From CAXMST01 sp963712765 (GTDB taxonomy: Bacteria; Actinomycetota; Thermoleophilia; Solirubrobacterales; 70-9), in contig CAVQIX010000003.1 of the NCBI GenBank assembly GCA_963712765.1, positions 620,001-684,000 of the forward strand: a DNA stretch of 64,000 nt, written 5' to 3'. A program made the position numbers and the translations under genes. Within the stretch, counting starts at the first letter, position 1. Each line of letters starts with the position of its first letter. Positions 34,643 through 40,606 of the stretch are shown here, piece by piece. Under the pieces are notes generated by a model. That model was not told the DNA's origin. It saw nothing but the letters and a program-made list of their open reading frames with translations, and ran no database searches.

Positions 34643-34648
34643 TAATCT
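34643..34648 (+). promoter_or_regulatory. -10 hexamer TAATCT for the sepIVA-like gene
   Basis: TAATCT lies 12 bases before the ATG at 34661, slightly further than in most genes here. Confidence 0.4.
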
Positions 34649-34660
34649 TTACGCGCAGCT

Positions 34661-35134
34661 ATGGACGTTCTCGTACTGATCGACAAGCTCGACGACCTGA
34701 TCCACAACGCCCGGCCGGTCCCGTTGACCGACCAGGTGAGGGTGGATCGTGAGGAGATCTATGACCTGCTCGACCAGATGCGGGCCACGATCCCCGAGGA
34801 GATCAAGCAGGCCCGCTGGATCGTCAAGGAGCGGCAGGAGATGCTCGCCGAGGCCAAGCGTGAGGCCGAGCGCATCGTCAAGGAGGCCCGCGACCAGCAG
34901 GCGCGCCTGATCTCCGAGGAGGAGGTCTACAAGCAGGCCGAGCGTGGCGCCGAGGAGATTCTCGAGGACGCCCGCGACACCGAGCGCCAGATACGTCTCG
35001 GAGCCGAGGACTACGCCGACGAGATTCTCTCCACCCTCGAGGTCAACCTCCAGAAGTTCCTCGCCGCCGTCCAGCGTGGCCGCGACCGCCTCGCCGGCCG
35101 TGACGACGAGGTCGGGCTCCAGCCCGAGGAGTAG
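34661..35134 (+). CDS. SepIVA/DivIVA-like coiled-coil protein
   Basis: 157 residues. An N-terminal segment (MDVLVLIDKLDDLIHNA... VRVDREEIYDLLDQMRATIPEEI) is followed by a long charged coiled coil (about 50-140) rich in Glu, Arg, Lys and Ala. The pattern and the nearness to coaD, DUF177 and rnc match mycobacterial Rv2927c/SepIVA, a cytoplasmic septation factor of the DivIVA-like group. The identification rests on pattern and context rather than alignment. Confidence 0.7.
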   Translation: MDVLVLIDKLDDLIHNARPVPLTDQVRVDREEIYDLLDQMRATIPEEIKQARWIVKERQEMLAEAKREAERIVKEARDQQARLISEEEVYKQAERGAEEILEDARDTERQIRLGAEDYADEILSTLEVNLQKFLAAVQRGRDRLAGRDDEVGLQPEE

Positions 35135-35201
35135 ACACCTCCTCTTTCTGCCCCCGGTCTCACTTGCTCGGGGCCCTCAGCCGCCGCCGTCCCATCCACC
35201 G

Positions 35202-35207
35202 TAGGCT
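35202..35207 (+). promoter_or_regulatory. -10 hexamer TAGGCT for the mini-ORF/phosphotransferase operon
   Basis: TAGGCT ends 7 bases before an ATG at 35215 that opens a six-codon mini-ORF. Confidence 0.5.
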
Positions 35208-35214
35208 CTCCCCG

Positions 35215-35235
35215 ATGGCGATCAGGAGGTGTTGA
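35215..35235 (+). CDS. Six-codon leader mini-ORF (MAIRRC)
   Basis: ATG at 35215 is placed for leaderless initiation from TAGGCT. The ORF encodes MAIRRC, contains the AGGAGG of the next gene within its codons 4-5, and its TGA overlaps the next ATG (TGATG at 35233-35237). Translation of the mini-ORF could open or occlude the ribosome-binding site for the next cistron. It may also be fortuitous; no conservation data are available. Confidence 0.4.
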   Translation: MAIRRC

Positions 35236-35414
35236 TGGGTGAGCCGTGGCTCGAGGCGTTACCGATCCGCTGGATCGGCTGCCCGGCCTACCCCTCCGAT
35301 CCGCCCGGCGATTTCGAGCGTGGTCCCTGCGCCTGGTACCGGTACGAGGATCCCGACGAGATCCTCCAGCGGCACCTCGAACGCCCCGCGGCCGGTGACG
35401 ATGGCTCCGGCTGA
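35235..35414 (+). CDS. Small protein, 59 residues, start of phosphotransferase operon
   Basis: 59 residues with no membrane segment, rich in Pro, Trp and acidic residues (LEALPIRWIGCPAYPSDPPG). A consensus AGGAGG lies 5 bases before the ATG. Its 3' end overlaps the following phosphotransferase gene by 14 bases. I do not recognise a family. Confidence 0.5.
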   Translation: MGEPWLEALPIRWIGCPAYPSDPPGDFERGPCAWYRYEDPDEILQRHLERPAAGDDGSG

Positions 35415-36393
35415 GGGACCGGATCCAGCCGCGGTGGCCGAGCTGCTGGCGACCGCGGGCCGCGGCGACCCCGGACCGTTGGAGCTGAGCCGGATTCCAG
35501 GTGGCGCCTCACGCGAGGTCTACCTCGCCGCGGGGGAGGGCGGTCGCTGGGTGGTCCGCCGCGATCCGCCGGGAGCGCAGTCCTTCGCCCCGCTCGAGCT
35601 CGAGTTCGCGCTGCTGGGTGCTGCCGCCGACGCAGGGGTTCCGGTACCGGAGCCGATCGCCTTCGCACCCGAGGGCGGCCTGCTCGGCAGCGCCGGCTTC
35701 GTGATGAGCCACGTCGGAGGCGACTCGGTCGCTCCCCGTCTGCTGCGCAAGGCTGAGTACGCCGACGCCCGCGCCACTCTCGGTGTCCAGCTCGGAACAG
35801 CACTCGCCCGCGTTCACTCGATCGATCCGGCCACCGTCGCCGAGCTCGCAATTTCAGGCGAGGATCCGGCGCTGGCTGCCTGCGAGCTCTGGGAGGCCGA
35901 GCTCGATCGGATCGGCGAGCCGCTGCCGGCGGTCGAGGCCGGGCTGCGCCTGCTGCGCCTGCATCGCCCGCCGCCGCCCGCGCGGGCGGCACTGGTCCAC
36001 GGTGACTTCCGACTCGGCAACTTCATCGTCGACGGCGACGGCCTGGCGGCTGTGATCGATTGGGAGCTGGCCCACGCCGGCGATCCAGCAGAGGACGTCG
36101 GCTGGCTGACGATCCGCTCCTGGCGCTTTGGCAACGACGAGCTGCCGGTGGCCGGTATCGGCGCGCTCGAGCCGTTCCTCGCGGCCTACGCGGCGGCCGG
36201 GGGAGAGCGACCCAGTCCTGAGCGTCTGCGCTGGTGGGAGGCGATGGGGAACGTCAAGTGGGCTGTGATCTGCGCCCGTCAGGCCGCCGACCACCTCAGC
36301 GGCGCCCGACGCAGTCACGAGCTCGCCTCGCTCGGTCGGCGGATCTCCGAGCCGGAGTGGGATCTCCTGCAGCTGCTCGGGGAGGCCGGCTGA
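35401..36393 (+). CDS. Phosphotransferase family protein (APH/choline kinase-like)
   Basis: 330 residues of a kinase-like fold. The catalytic Brenner motif HGDFRLGNFIVD and the metal-binding DWELAHAGDPAEDVGWL are intact, and WVVRRDPPG has the ATP-binding region. It belongs to the branch related to ACAD10/11 N-terminal kinases, which phosphorylate hydroxyacyl-CoA or small alcohols, rather than to antibiotic-resistance enzymes; that placement is inference from its neighbour, a DUF6285 gene, which overlaps its stop. Confidence 0.8.
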   Translation: MAPAEGPDPAAVAELLATAGRGDPGPLELSRIPGGASREVYLAAGEGGRWVVRRDPPGAQSFAPLELEFALLGAAADAGVPVPEPIAFAPEGGLLGSAGFVMSHVGGDSVAPRLLRKAEYADARATLGVQLGTALARVHSIDPATVAELAISGEDPALAACELWEAELDRIGEPLPAVEAGLRLLRLHRPPPPARAALVHGDFRLGNFIVDGDGLAAVIDWELAHAGDPAEDVGWLTIRSWRFGNDELPVAGIGALEPFLAAYAAAGGERPSPERLRWWEAMGNVKWAVICARQAADHLSGARRSHELASLGRRISEPEWDLLQLLGEAG

Positions 36394-36788
36394 TGCAGGA
36401 TCGTCCCGACGCCGCGGAGCTGCTCGACGCGGTCGCCGCCTACCTGTTCGGCGAGCTCCGCCCCCTCGTTCCCCGCGATGAGCGCTTCCGGGTGCTTGTC
36501 GCCGCCAACGTCTGCGCCGTCGTCGCCCGCGAGGTCCGAGCGGGTGGCGAAGCCGATCAGGCCGATCTCGAGCTGTTCGAGCGGCTGCTCGGGGAGGAGG
36601 ATTCCGCCGCGGGAGTGGATCGTGAGGCCAGTGGGTCTCCGCGCGAGGCAGCGCAGCGACTGGCTGAGAGACTTCGCGCCGGCGCCCTGGACGACAGCCT
36701 CGATCGGATCCTCGCGGACCTCGAGGCCCACGTCCGTCGCAAGCTGGAGATCGCCCGCCCCGACTACGCCGCAGCCGACGGCGAGTAG
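36393..36788 (+). CDS. DUF6285-like protein
   Basis: 131 residues. RPDAAELLDAVAAYLFGEL and the central FRVLVAANVCAVVAREV resemble the small DUF6285 family often encoded next to an APH-type kinase and acyl-CoA dehydrogenases. No acyl-CoA dehydrogenase is nearby here. The ATG overlaps the kinase stop (TGATG). Function unknown. Confidence 0.65.
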   Translation: MQDRPDAAELLDAVAAYLFGELRPLVPRDERFRVLVAANVCAVVAREVRAGGEADQADLELFERLLGEEDSAAGVDREASGSPREAAQRLAERLRAGALDDSLDRILADLEAHVRRKLEIARPDYAAADGE

Positions 36789-36793
36789 GGGCC

Positions 36794-36961
36794 TCAGCCC
36801 TTCCAGCCGCCGCGGACGCGGAGCGCCCGGGTGGGCGACATCGTGTTCAGGCCGGCGCCGCCGTCGATCCGCAGGCGAAGCGCGATCGCGGCTCCCAGGC
36901 CCTGCTTGGCGCCGGTCACCAGGGCGCGTCGCTGCGACGCCCGTCCGGTCTGGTCGCCCAT
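36794..36961 (-). pseudogene. Internally deleted short-chain dehydrogenase remnant (55 codons)
   Basis: The peptide starts like an SDR, with the NAD(P)-binding turn RRALVTGAKQGLGAAIALRL, and then passes directly into RIDGGAGLNTMSP, which looks like the C-terminal strand of a FabG-type SDR (typically xxDGGxxL). The middle of about 190-200 residues, including the Ser-Tyr-Lys catalytic residues, is missing, with the frame kept. It is still coupled to the upstream methyltransferase (TGATG). I read it as a decayed gene; a retained micro-protein is possible. Confidence 0.6.
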
Positions 36962-37503
36962 CAAACGTACTCGGCTGTGATTACGGCCAGATCGTCGGCC
37001 CGCCAGACGATCTGGCCGCCGCACCAGCCGGCCATCTCCTCGGCGGGTTCGGGGAAGTCGAACTCGGGATCGATCGGTGCCACCGGCTCCGATACCTGCA
37101 CGACGTCGGCGAGGACCATCGCGCCGGCCTGCTCGCGCACCCGCCGGAACAGATCGCGCTTCCCTGAGGAGTCGAGGTGGTGGACGCTGAGCACAGCGAT
37201 GACGAGGTCCCACGGCCCGTCGGGGAGAGGGTCCTCCATCCTGGCCAGCCTGACCTCGATCCCCAGCTGGCGGGCCCGGAAGACCATCTCGGGACTGGAG
37301 TCGAGCCCGCAGATCTCCACTCCGGGGTAGGCGCCGATCAGGCGTCGGGAGGTCTCGCCCGTGCCGATACCGAGATCGAGTACCCGCCGAGGTGATCCGG
37401 GGATCGCCTCGACCGCGGCTTCCTGGAGCTCGTCGAAGCGCGGAACCTCCGCGCGGATCATCCTCAGATAGCTCTCCGGATCCCAGTGGAATTGAGCACT
37501 CAT
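36961..37503 (-). CDS. Class I SAM-dependent methyltransferase
   Basis: 180 residues. VLDLGIGTGETSRRLI is motif I, and EICGLDSSPEMVFRAR and WDLVIAVLSVHHL are motifs II and post-II of class I methyltransferases. The substrate is unknown. Its start codon is only 14 bases from the divergent DUF177 start, and TAGTCT on the minus strand (37518-37513) lies across the other gene's ATG. Confidence 0.82.
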   Translation of the reverse strand: MSAQFHWDPESYLRMIRAEVPRFDELQEAAVEAIPGSPRRVLDLGIGTGETSRRLIGAYPGVEICGLDSSPEMVFRARQLGIEVRLARMEDPLPDGPWDLVIAVLSVHHLDSSGKRDLFRRVREQAGAMVLADVVQVSEPVAPIDPEFDFPEPAEEMAGWCGGQIVWRADDLAVITAEYV

Positions 37504-37518
37504 TACTCTCGGAGACTA
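37504..37518. promoter_or_regulatory. Interlocked divergent -10 hexamers
   Basis: TACTCT (37504-37509, plus) precedes the DUF177 ATG at 37518 by 8 bases; TAGTCT (37518-37513, minus) precedes the methyltransferase ATG at 37503 by 9 bases. Each promoter core touches the other gene's start codon. Confidence 0.5.
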
Positions 37519-38036
37519 TGCAAGAGCCGACCATCGATCTCGAGAACCTCGGACTGCGAAGCGGCCAGGCCGAGACCTTCAGCCTCTACCTGGAGCCGGA
37601 TCCGCCGGTGGTCGGCAATGAGGCCTATCCGATCGACGGCGGTGGGACCGAGGCCCGCGTGGAGGCCTCGAGGACGACCAGCGGCTTCGCGCTGCGCCTA
37701 CTCTCCGACGTTCGCATGGCCGGGCCCTGCGCCCGCTGTCTGGAGCGGACCGGGCTCGCGCTCTCGATCGAGACGCGCGAGGTCGATCAACGCTCCGACG
37801 AAGACTCCGAGCTCCGCAGCCCATACGTGGAAGACGGGGTTCTCGACCCGACCGCATGGCTGCACGATGCGATCACGCTGGAGTTGCCACCCAAGGTCCT
37901 CTGCCGCGGTGACTGCAAGGGCCTGTGCGAGGTCTGCGGCGCAGCGCTCAACGACTTCGGGGAGGGCGAGCACACCCACGAGCGCCCGCTCGATCCACGC
38001 TTCGCGAAGCTCCGGGAGCTGAGCGAGGGAGACTGA
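37518..38036 (+). CDS. DUF177 (YceD-family) protein
   Basis: 172 residues. CARCLERT and the four-Cys pattern CRGDCKGLCEVCG, with HERPLDPRFAKL at the end, identify the YceD/DUF177 family, encoded next to rpmF in most bacteria and linked to 23S rRNA and L32 accumulation. The cysteines probably bind zinc. rpmF follows after 212 bases holding alternative hairpins. Confidence 0.92.
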   Translation: MQEPTIDLENLGLRSGQAETFSLYLEPDPPVVGNEAYPIDGGGTEARVEASRTTSGFALRLLSDVRMAGPCARCLERTGLALSIETREVDQRSDEDSELRSPYVEDGVLDPTAWLHDAITLELPPKVLCRGDCKGLCEVCGAALNDFGEGEHTHERPLDPRFAKLRELSEGD

Positions 38037-38046
38037 GCAATCGATA

Positions 38047-38080
38047 CCCGGGCCCGGTGAGAAGGAATCACCGGCCCGGG
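38047..38080 (+). promoter_or_regulatory. Antiterminator-like hairpin in the DUF177-rpmF gap
   Basis: The arm 38047-38060 (CCCGGGCCCGGTGA) pairs with 38068-38080 (TCACCGGCCCGGG) with one bulged base and a 7-base loop. Its 3' arm is also the 5' arm of the terminator hairpin at 38071-38117, so the two structures exclude one another. Confidence 0.55.
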
Positions 38081-38117
38081 ACCGTTCGGGGGAAGAGCGG
38101 GCCCGGGCCGGCTTTTT
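38071..38117 (+). terminator. Intrinsic terminator between DUF177 and rpmF
   Basis: CCGGCCCGGG (38071-38080) and CCCGGGCCGG (38102-38111) form a perfect 10-bp stem followed by C and TTTTT (38113-38117). The loop is 21 bases. The region from 38118 to 38233 holds nothing else I can support. Confidence 0.7.
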
Positions 38118-38233
38118 GGAGGGGTGACGCCGCTGGGGGTGAAGGCGCCTGCTCCCTCTGAAGGCGACCCTAACAAAGACTCAACACACCGGGCCCAGCC
38201 ACCCACCGGATACGTATCTCAGGCTGCGCTCGC

Positions 38234-38239
38234 TAGCAT
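38234..38239 (+). promoter_or_regulatory. -10 hexamer TAGCAT for rpmF-plsX
   Basis: TAGCAT ends 9 bases before the rpmF ATG at 38249, so rpmF may also be transcribed independently of the upstream hairpins. Confidence 0.5.
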
Positions 38240-38248
38240 GCCCGCCCC

Positions 38249-38467
38249 ATGGCCGTACCGAAGAAACGTCAGTCGAGCGCCCGCCGCGATCGCCGGCGCA
38301 GCCACGATGCGATAGCGGCACCGCGGCTGAACGAGTGCCCGCAGTGTCACAGCCCACGCCTGCCCCACCGGGTCTGTCCCACCTGTGGCACCTACAAGGG
38401 CCGCGAGGTCATCGAGTTCGAGGAGCCCTCGCTCGACGCGCCCGCCCCCGAGGCCGAGGCTGAGTAG
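38249..38467 (+). CDS. rpmF: Large ribosomal subunit protein bL32
   Basis: 72 residues. AVPKKRQSSARRDRRRSHD is the conserved basic start, and CPQC with CPTCGTYKGR gives a zinc ribbon of the C+ type. A 15-residue acidic tail follows the usual end. The stop overlaps the plsX GTG by one base. Confidence 0.96.
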   Translation: MAVPKKRQSSARRDRRRSHDAIAAPRLNECPQCHSPRLPHRVCPTCGTYKGREVIEFEEPSLDAPAPEAEAE

Positions 38468-39567
38468 TGCCTGAGCGGTCCCCGGCCTCCGAGGCGGGGG
38501 GCAGGGAGGCTGCGGCTCCGTCCGTTGCCTTCGACGCGCTCGGCGCCGAGGGAGGCCCCGACGTGATCGTCGAGGGCGTCGGCCGGGCTGTAGCCGACGG
38601 CATCGCCGTGCGCGTCTTCGGGCGCCAGGCCGAGCTCGGCGACCTCGTCTCGCTTCCCGACGTCGAGGTGATCGACTGTGGCGAGGCGATCGGCAATGAC
38701 GAGGAGCCTGTCGCTGCGGTCCGCGGCCGGCCCGAGGCATCGATCGTGCGCGCCGCCGCGGCGGTCGGCTCGGGCCAGGCCGATGCGCTGGCGAGCCCCG
38801 GCTCGACCGGGGCGACGATGACTGCCGCGCTGTTCGCCCTGAAACGGATGAAGGGGGTGCAGCGACCCGCTCTCGCCGTGCAGCTCCCTGCGCCCGGCGT
38901 CGAGCGCCCGCCGCTGCTGCTCGACGTAGGTGCCAACTCCGACGCGCGGCCCGGCCACCTCGTTCAGTTCGCCTACCTCGGCGCTGCCTTCTCGGAGGCC
39001 GTGCTCGAAACCAAGCGACCCGGGGTCGCGCTGCTTTCGGTCGGCGAGGAGGAGAAGAAGGGCAGCCGGATGGTCGTCGAGGCGCACCGGGCGCTGGCAT
39101 CGCGTGGTGGGATCAACTTTACCGGCAACATCGAGGGGAGAGATCTGCTTTCGGGCGAGACGGATGTGATCGTCTGCGACGGGTTCACCGGCAACGTGAC
39201 TCTGAAGACGATCGAGGGCACCGCCCGTTCGGTAGGTGACGCCGTCCGCGCGGCGGCACGCTCCGGCCCAAGGGCCGCTGCCGGTGGGCTCCTGCTCCGC
39301 AGCGCTCTCGGCGATCTGCGCAACAGCCTCGACCCCGACCAGACCGGCGGCGCGATCCTGCTCGGCCTCCGGGGGGTCGCGGTGGTAGGTCATGGCTCCG
39401 CCGGAGCCGAGGGCATCGCCAACCAGATCCGGCTCGCAGCGCGGGCCGTTGAGCAGGATGCGGTCGCCCGAACCGCTGACCTGATGGAGCGGGCCGGAGC
39501 CGGACGGGCGGCGATGCGCGACAGCGGGGGCGAGGGGGCCGGACTGGCCCGCGGGGGCGAGTCGTGA
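38467..39567 (+). CDS. plsX: Phosphate acyltransferase PlsX
   Basis: 366 residues. SPGSTGATMTAALF, LLLDVGANSDARPGHLVQFA, LLSVGEEEKKGS and VCDGFTGNVTLKTIEG are family signatures. It makes acyl-phosphate from acyl-ACP for glycerolipid synthesis. GTG start overlapping the rpmF stop; acpP follows 16 bases later. A Gly/Ala-rich C-terminal tail is not conserved. Confidence 0.95.
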   Translation: MPERSPASEAGGREAAAPSVAFDALGAEGGPDVIVEGVGRAVADGIAVRVFGRQAELGDLVSLPDVEVIDCGEAIGNDEEPVAAVRGRPEASIVRAAAAVGSGQADALASPGSTGATMTAALFALKRMKGVQRPALAVQLPAPGVERPPLLLDVGANSDARPGHLVQFAYLGAAFSEAVLETKRPGVALLSVGEEEKKGSRMVVEAHRALASRGGINFTGNIEGRDLLSGETDVIVCDGFTGNVTLKTIEGTARSVGDAVRAAARSGPRAAAGGLLLRSALGDLRNSLDPDQTGGAILLGLRGVAVVGHGSAGAEGIANQIRLAARAVEQDAVARTADLMERAGAGRAAMRDSGGEGAGLARGGES

Positions 39568-39583
39568 TAGACCGTCGATCGCG

Positions 39584-39850
39584 ATGAGCGATCAGACCAC
39601 AGCCAGCCGCGATGAGATCTTCACGATGGCTCGCAACCACCTCGCCACCGAGCTCGAACTCGAGCACTCCGAGATCTCCGACGGGACCCGCTTCAGGGAG
39701 GACCTAGATGCCGACTCCCTGGATCTCTACGAGCTGGTGATGGAGCTGGAGGACACCTACGGGATCTCGATGAGCGAGGAGGAGGCCGCGAAGATCGAGA
39801 CCGTCGGCCAGGCCGTCGACTTCGTCGCGAGCAGGTTGCCCGAGGCCTGA
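39584..39850 (+). CDS. acpP: Acyl carrier protein
   Basis: 88 residues. The 4'-phosphopantetheine attachment site is the serine in DLDADSLDLYELVMELED. It carries acyl intermediates of fatty-acid synthesis. It lies between plsX and rnc with rnc starting immediately after its stop; TAGACC (39568-39573) is a weak -10 candidate. Confidence 0.93.
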   Translation: MSDQTTASRDEIFTMARNHLATELELEHSEISDGTRFREDLDADSLDLYELVMELEDTYGISMSEEEAAKIETVGQAVDFVASRLPEA

Positions 39851-40549
39851 ATGCCGGGCTCCGACGAGCGGGACTCGGTACGCCTGCTGGCCGGCCTGAT
39901 CTCCGAACTATCGGGCCCGGCAAGCGAGCGGGCGTTGACGCACAGCTCCTGGACGGACCGCCGGGTCAGCTCATGGGGCAGACCCGCCTTCCTCGGCGAC
40001 AGCGTCCTCGGCCTGGTCGTCGCCGAGGAGCTCTACCGCCGCTTCCCCCGCAGCGACATCGGTCACCTCACCAAGGTGCACGGCCAGGCGGTGAGTGGCC
40101 GCGCCTGTGCCTGCGTCGCCTTCAGGCTCGGAGTGCCAGAGATGCTCGCCGCCCAACAGCAGCGCGGGAGCGACGGGGGCATCGCCCCCGAGGAGCTGGT
40201 CGCCAGCGAGCGAGCGATGGCCTCGATCACCGAGGCTCTGATCGGTGCGGTCTACCTCGAGCTCGGGATGGAGCGGACCGCGCCCGCGGTGCTCGCGGCG
40301 TTCGAGCCCGAGATCGAGCTCGCCTCCGACACCCTGCTCGACTTCAAGTCCGCTTTGCAGGAGTTCCTTGCCAGGCGCGGAGAGCTCGTAACCTACGTCG
40401 TGACCAGCGAGTCGGGTCCGCCGCACGATCGCAGCTTCACCGTCGAGGCAAGGGTCGACCGCAGCGCGATCGGCTCTGGCTCAGGTCATTCCAAGAAGGC
40501 CGCTGAGCAGGCCGCGGCGGAGGCCGCGCTCGGCCTGCAGCAGGACTGA
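39851..40549 (+). CDS. rnc: Ribonuclease III homologue with altered catalytic residues
   Basis: 232 residues. The N-terminal RNase III domain has FLGDSVLGLVV and TEALIGAVYLELG; the C-terminal dsRNA-binding domain starts at DFKSALQEFLARRG and ends GHSKKAAEQAAAEAAL. In the E. coli enzyme the site is E38, E41, D45, D114 and E117. Here the positions read G43, A46, D50, S125 and E128, so two metal ligands (E41, D114) are replaced. It may be a clade variant, a weak nuclease or only a dsRNA-binding protein. Standard genomic place before smc. Confidence 0.85.
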   Translation: MPGSDERDSVRLLAGLISELSGPASERALTHSSWTDRRVSSWGRPAFLGDSVLGLVVAEELYRRFPRSDIGHLTKVHGQAVSGRACACVAFRLGVPEMLAAQQQRGSDGGIAPEELVASERAMASITEALIGAVYLELGMERTAPAVLAAFEPEIELASDTLLDFKSALQEFLARRGELVTYVVTSESGPPHDRSFTVEARVDRSAIGSGSGHSKKAAEQAAAEAALGLQQD

Positions 40550-40606
40550 TCGCCGAGACCGCGATCCCGTCCGACCGACCAAGCACGCTTACCTCAACAC
40601 GGGACA

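Noticed and set aside
38124..38315. 63-codon frame before rpmF with a GGAGG-like site
   Set aside because: It runs out of frame into rpmF, its peptide has no pattern, and rpmF has its own promoter hexamer; a leader peptide cannot be excluded but is not supported.
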